From positions 1-45,499 of IMG/VR virus record IMGVR_UViG_3300023174_000272: 45,499 bases of DNA. One strand, written 5' to 3'. The notes under the pieces were generated by a model. It made no database searches, was not told where the DNA came from, and saw nothing but the letters and a program-made list of their open reading frames with translations. The position numbers and the translations under genes were made by a program. Positions within the stretch are counted from its first letter, which is position 1; the number at the start of each line of letters is the position of its first letter. Below are positions 42,643 to 45,499 of the stretch, in pieces. The stretch is from a virus.

Positions 42643-43728
42643 ATGGCCATTATACCAGTGTCTGCTTTGAAGGATGCATTTGCAGATGGAGATACACCTG
42701 ACTCAAATGATTTTATTAATTTAATTGATACAACATGTGCTCTGCCTTCTGCAACCAATGGTAACATTGGATCTACCTACACAACAAACTTAACTCTCGT
42801 ACAAGGCATGACCGGGATCCCTGTGGTAATAAACGGTAGCACCTATTATCTTCCTGTATTTACAACCTATGCAGCTCCAGATCAAGCAGCTTACACAGCT
42901 ACTGTGAGACAGACATATCCAAATGCAGTCTTAGCAGAGACTGTGGGTGCAAGATGTGCCACATTCATACAGAGCGTTTGTGGCTATGCACCAGGTGATG
43001 TGGTCACAGCAGCCTGTATATGTTCAGATGATAAAAATGCTCCCATCTTCCCCAACAATACATTTGGTCAATACCCCACATCATTGCAACAATTTTCTGG
43101 ACCATTTTTTGCTGGTGGCATTGGTGGTTATCCCTTCCCAGGCATTGTGGGTCTGTTTGCATGGATGAGCCATGTGACCACACCAGGTGCACTGTTCATC
43201 TATGTGCACCCGCACATTGGTATTACTCAAAGTGGTCAAGTGGGATTCATGAAGCGCAGAGGGCAGCAGGGCAATCTGTCTCAAACTTGTGGTGCAGTTA
43301 ATGCAGCACAAGCCAGAATTGTGGGTACACTGAGTGCAACAGCACCTGTATTTCCAAGTGCAGAATTCACCATCAATGATTTTCAACAATTCACTCTGGT
43401 GAATGCACTTTATTCTAACCGAACCACGCGCAATGCATTGACAGCTGCTGCTCCTTTGCAAGGTGGCACATATGGACAGAGAATGAAGATAGCTACTGAT
43501 GCTATTCTGGTTGCGGCATTGAGTGCAGTGGAAACAATTTTACCCATATCTTATGGTGCCTTTTTCCAGGGTGAAAACTCAGTGGATGTGTTTGTGCATG
43601 CTGGCACATTTATTAATGTGGATGATGGTTATAATGGTTATATTGATACAGTTGCGTTCAAGAAATACAATCCAGTCACACAGACATTTACTACTCTCAC
43701 GGACGCTTTTACTGCAGCTTTTGCTTAA
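42643..43728 (+). CDS. LCIB-like carbonic anhydrase-family protein with phage-type N-terminus
   Basis: 361 residues. About 95-300 match the LCIB family (limiting-CO2-inducible B/C, beta-type carbonic anhydrase fold), as found in algae and in bacteria: CICSDD (125-130), AGGIGGYPFPG (157-167), the helix GLFAWMSHV, the strand FIYVHPHIGIT (185-195), GQVGF, a basic R-x-G-Q segment and TCGAV (215-219). Candidate zinc ligands are Cys127, His191 and Cys216, with Asp129/Asp130 nearby; that order and spacing fit the family. If active, it would interconvert CO2 and bicarbonate. The N-terminal 31 residues (SALKDAFADGDTPDSNDFINLID) follow a pattern, L-x-x-x-F-x-x-G-x-x-P-x-x-x-x-F-x-x-x-x-D, seen in phage tail proteins, so the enzyme may be attached to the virion. 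Family call is by pattern recognition; activity is inference. Confidence 0.8.
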   Translation: MAIIPVSALKDAFADGDTPDSNDFINLIDTTCALPSATNGNIGSTYTTNLTLVQGMTGIPVVINGSTYYLPVFTTYAAPDQAAYTATVRQTYPNAVLAETVGARCATFIQSVCGYAPGDVVTAACICSDDKNAPIFPNNTFGQYPTSLQQFSGPFFAGGIGGYPFPGIVGLFAWMSHVTTPGALFIYVHPHIGITQSGQVGFMKRRGQQGNLSQTCGAVNAAQARIVGTLSATAPVFPSAEFTINDFQQFTLVNALYSNRTTRNALTAAAPLQGGTYGQRMKIATDAILVAALSAVETILPISYGAFFQGENSVDVFVHAGTFINVDDGYNGYIDTVAFKKYNPVTQTFTTLTDAFTAAFA

Positions 43729-43785
43729 TTATAAGCTCGCATGATTTGACTTGGTGAAGATAGGCAAAGCTTATTGTGTTATGCA

Positions 43786-45499
43786 TTAAATGAGATTGCC
43801 GTATACAATAACTCTGCCAGATAGCTGTGTGTAAGTATTTGTTCCATTAGAATCTACTCTGAACCATAGAGTATTCTGAGGAAATGCATCATCACCACTT
43901 ACAATTTGCTTTCCATTGGAAGCCAACACATTATTGCCTGTTTTATAATATCTGCCTGATGTAATTAGTGTGCTTGGAGTGGTCATGACAAGCTGATTGG
44001 TAACTTGATTTATTGCTGTTGTTTGTGTGTTGTGTCTGTATATTCTAAATGATGGCAAGCTTGTATCACCTACGTTGCCCCCGGCTACAGTATCAAAAAT
44101 GACAGCAAAATCATAAGGTAAAAATGTTTTTCCAGGAGGCACGGTGTATACCAGCTGAGCAACTCCTGATGCTGTAGTGGATAGATTGATTGAATTTGTT
44201 GTTGTTGAGCCAACAGCTATTGTGTATGATACAGCTGCAATGGGAGCAGGTATCAATCCAGATATGGCATTTACTGTAGTGTATGTGGAATTCCATGCAT
44301 TGCTGTTGCCTCCAGATGCATATACAACACCAGTAGCGCTGATATCTCCTACCACTGTTAATGTAGAACCAGGTGAAGCAGTACCAATACCAACTCTACC
44401 TGCTGATGTTATAATGAATATAGTGGAAGCATTACTGCCGCTAGTAACAGTAAACAAGTTTGATGCACTGGTGCTAGACAATGTTGATGAAACTGTTAAG
44501 CTGCCCTGTACTGAAGAGTCGTTATATGATTTAAATCCTTGACCAAATGCAGCACCTCCCGCCACATCAAGATCATTTCCTATGACAGCATTTCTTATAA
44601 TATATGCAGTATCTGTCGACAGCCCTCCTGCTTGCAATTGCTGTACGTATGCTCCACCTAAATCAAGAACATTTATTCTATTATTAGCTCTATCAGCTAA
44701 ATAGGCATATCTACCTTGTATATCGAAATTACATGGCCAGGTAGAAGTGCCGCTATAGCTAGCTATGGTTGCAACTAACCTAGGAGAAGATGGATTAGAT
44801 ACATCTATTTTGTGCAATCCAACCAGATTAGAGAAATAAGCATAATTTCCTTGCAAGATAATGTTACTGAGAGTTTGTGTACCTATACCACCTGTTGGTA
44901 CACTAACATTATTGAGAGCAGAACCATTATATATTCCGAATGTATTGTTGAAATTCATGTAGAGGTATTTTCCTCTAACCACGGCTCCTAAAACAGCTCC
45001 TCCAGAATTAAAGATTTGTTCAGCGGCAGGTATTTTTCTTGGATCAGATACATCCATTCTGTATACTCTAGCAGTGCCCTGATATCCCATTGACCAATAC
45101 AAATATTTACCTTGCATTGAAAGACCATTACTATTTCCATTAGTAGCTGTTTGAGTTGCAAAAACTTTTACTGGTGCATATGGATTGCTTATATCATATG
45201 CAACAATATATCCGTTAGATGTGCTATTGTTGGTTAGAATAAATGCATAATTGCCTTGTACTATTACATCAAATGCATTTTGCCCGGCCCCAATAGTAGA
45301 AGTACTCAACAGTACAATGCTTAATGGGTTAGATATATCAAATATTTGAAATATACTACTGGAAGTATTGGCAGTAACCACATAAGCATATTTGCCATTA
45401 ACATACAGACCTTGTGGGTTAGAAGCGGTTGAAATCTTACCGGTACTAATTGGCGTGGTTTGTGTCAAGTCATAACTCATTAAAGACGCGTCACCGTAG
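43786..45499 (-). CDS. Tail fibre/adhesin with LVIVD-type propeller, N-terminus beyond right edge
   Basis: The frame runs from the right edge to TAA at 43786-43788; the first internal ATG is at 45480 (MSYDLTQ), but codons upstream are open, a propeller repeat is cut there, and no ribosome site or late motif precedes it. The N-terminal 290 residues are LVIVD-type blades: GLYVNGKYAYVVTAN, FQIFDISNP, VIVQGNYAFILTNN, VAYDISNP, SMQGKYLYWSM, RMDVSDP, VVRGKYLYMN, IILQGNYAYFSN, KIDVSNP and DIQGRYAYLAD. A shaft region (VQGSLTVSSTLSS; GRVGIGTASPGSTLTVVGDI) and WNSTYTTVNAISG follow, then a C-terminal tip domain ending VIVYGNLI. Convergent with the LCIB-like gene, 57 bp away. Confidence 0.88.
   Translation of the reverse strand, partial: YGDASLMSYDLTQTTPISTGKISTASNPQGLYVNGKYAYVVTANTSSSIFQIFDISNPLSIVLLSTSTIGAGQNAFDVIVQGNYAFILTNNSTSNGYIVAYDISNPYAPVKVFATQTATNGNSNGLSMQGKYLYWSMGYQGTARVYRMDVSDPRKIPAAEQIFNSGGAVLGAVVRGKYLYMNFNNTFGIYNGSALNNVSVPTGGIGTQTLSNIILQGNYAYFSNLVGLHKIDVSNPSSPRLVATIASYSGTSTWPCNFDIQGRYAYLADRANNRINVLDLGGAYVQQLQAGGLSTDTAYIIRNAVIGNDLDVAGGAAFGQGFKSYNDSSVQGSLTVSSTLSSTSASNLFTVTSGSNASTIFIITSAGRVGIGTASPGSTLTVVGDISATGVVYASGGNSNAWNSTYTTVNAISGLIPAPIAAVSYTIAVGSTTTNSINLSTTASGVAQLVYTVPPGKTFLPYDFAVIFDTVAGGNVGDTSLPSFRIYRHNTQTTAINQVTNQLVMTTPSTLITSGRYYKTGNNVLASNGKQIVSGDDAFPQNTLWFRVDSNGTNTYTQLSGRVIVYGNLI

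Noticed and set aside
43731-43774. Inverted repeat ATAAGCT/AGCTTAT between the two last convergent genes
   Set aside because: Seven pairs with a 30-base loop and no T run; too weak to call a terminator.
45478-45480. ATG at 45480 as the true start of the minus-strand fibre
   Set aside because: No ribosome site or late motif precedes it, the frame stays open to the edge, and it falls within a propeller repeat, so the gene probably begins outside the window.

Overview
The window looks like part of the late (virion) region of a large, AT-rich, contractile-tailed bacteriophage that is distantly related to phage T4. Recognisable T4-type proteins are the large terminase (gp17), sheath (gp18), tail tube (gp19), tube initiator and cap (gp54/gp48-like), wedge proteins gp53, gp25 and gp6, a gp27-like hub, a gp13-like neck protein, gp4 head-completion nuclease, gp21 prohead protease, gp22 scaffold and gp23 capsid protein. 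The host cannot be read from the sequence. No tRNA, CRISPR, insertion sequence or integrase was seen, and there is no gene-free stretch over 300 bases.

Layout. 1-5.5 kb: a divergent pair (an acidic protein running off the left edge, and gp17), a tube-fold protein and the sheath. 5.5-13.7 kb: main tube, gp54-like, two poorly recognised proteins (one very Pro/Glu/Ala-rich), gp48-like, gp53, gp27-like hub and an unknown. 13.6-16.2 kb: a small DNA-metabolism island (dUTPase and the clamp-loader ATPase gp44) flanked by two minus-strand genes, one probably the small terminase. 16.2-18.6 kb: gp25 and gp6. 18.6-37.6 kb: eight baseplate-periphery and fibre proteins built from PKD, beta-propeller, lectin/LamG and InlB-like repeat modules. 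37.6-42.6 kb: head module (gp13-like, gp4, gp21, a gp67-like small protein, gp22, gp23), closed by a strong terminator. 42.6-45.5 kb: a protein strongly resembling the LCIB family of carbonic anhydrases, and a minus-strand propeller fibre that runs off the right edge.

The most striking genome-wide signal is a T4-type late promoter motif (TATAAATA or a close variant) at 17 places on both strands, always 4-8 bases before an ATG. With T4 promoter geometry, transcription would start at or within a few bases of the start codon, so most late mRNAs here would be leaderless. Genes inside operons instead use ATGA overlaps or short gaps, and only a few (sheath, capsid, scaffold) have clear Shine-Dalgarno sequences. 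Two of the motifs lie inside genes in front of in-frame ATGs, predicting nested shorter head proteins. The second highlight is the LCIB-like gene, placed under its own late promoter directly behind the capsid gene.
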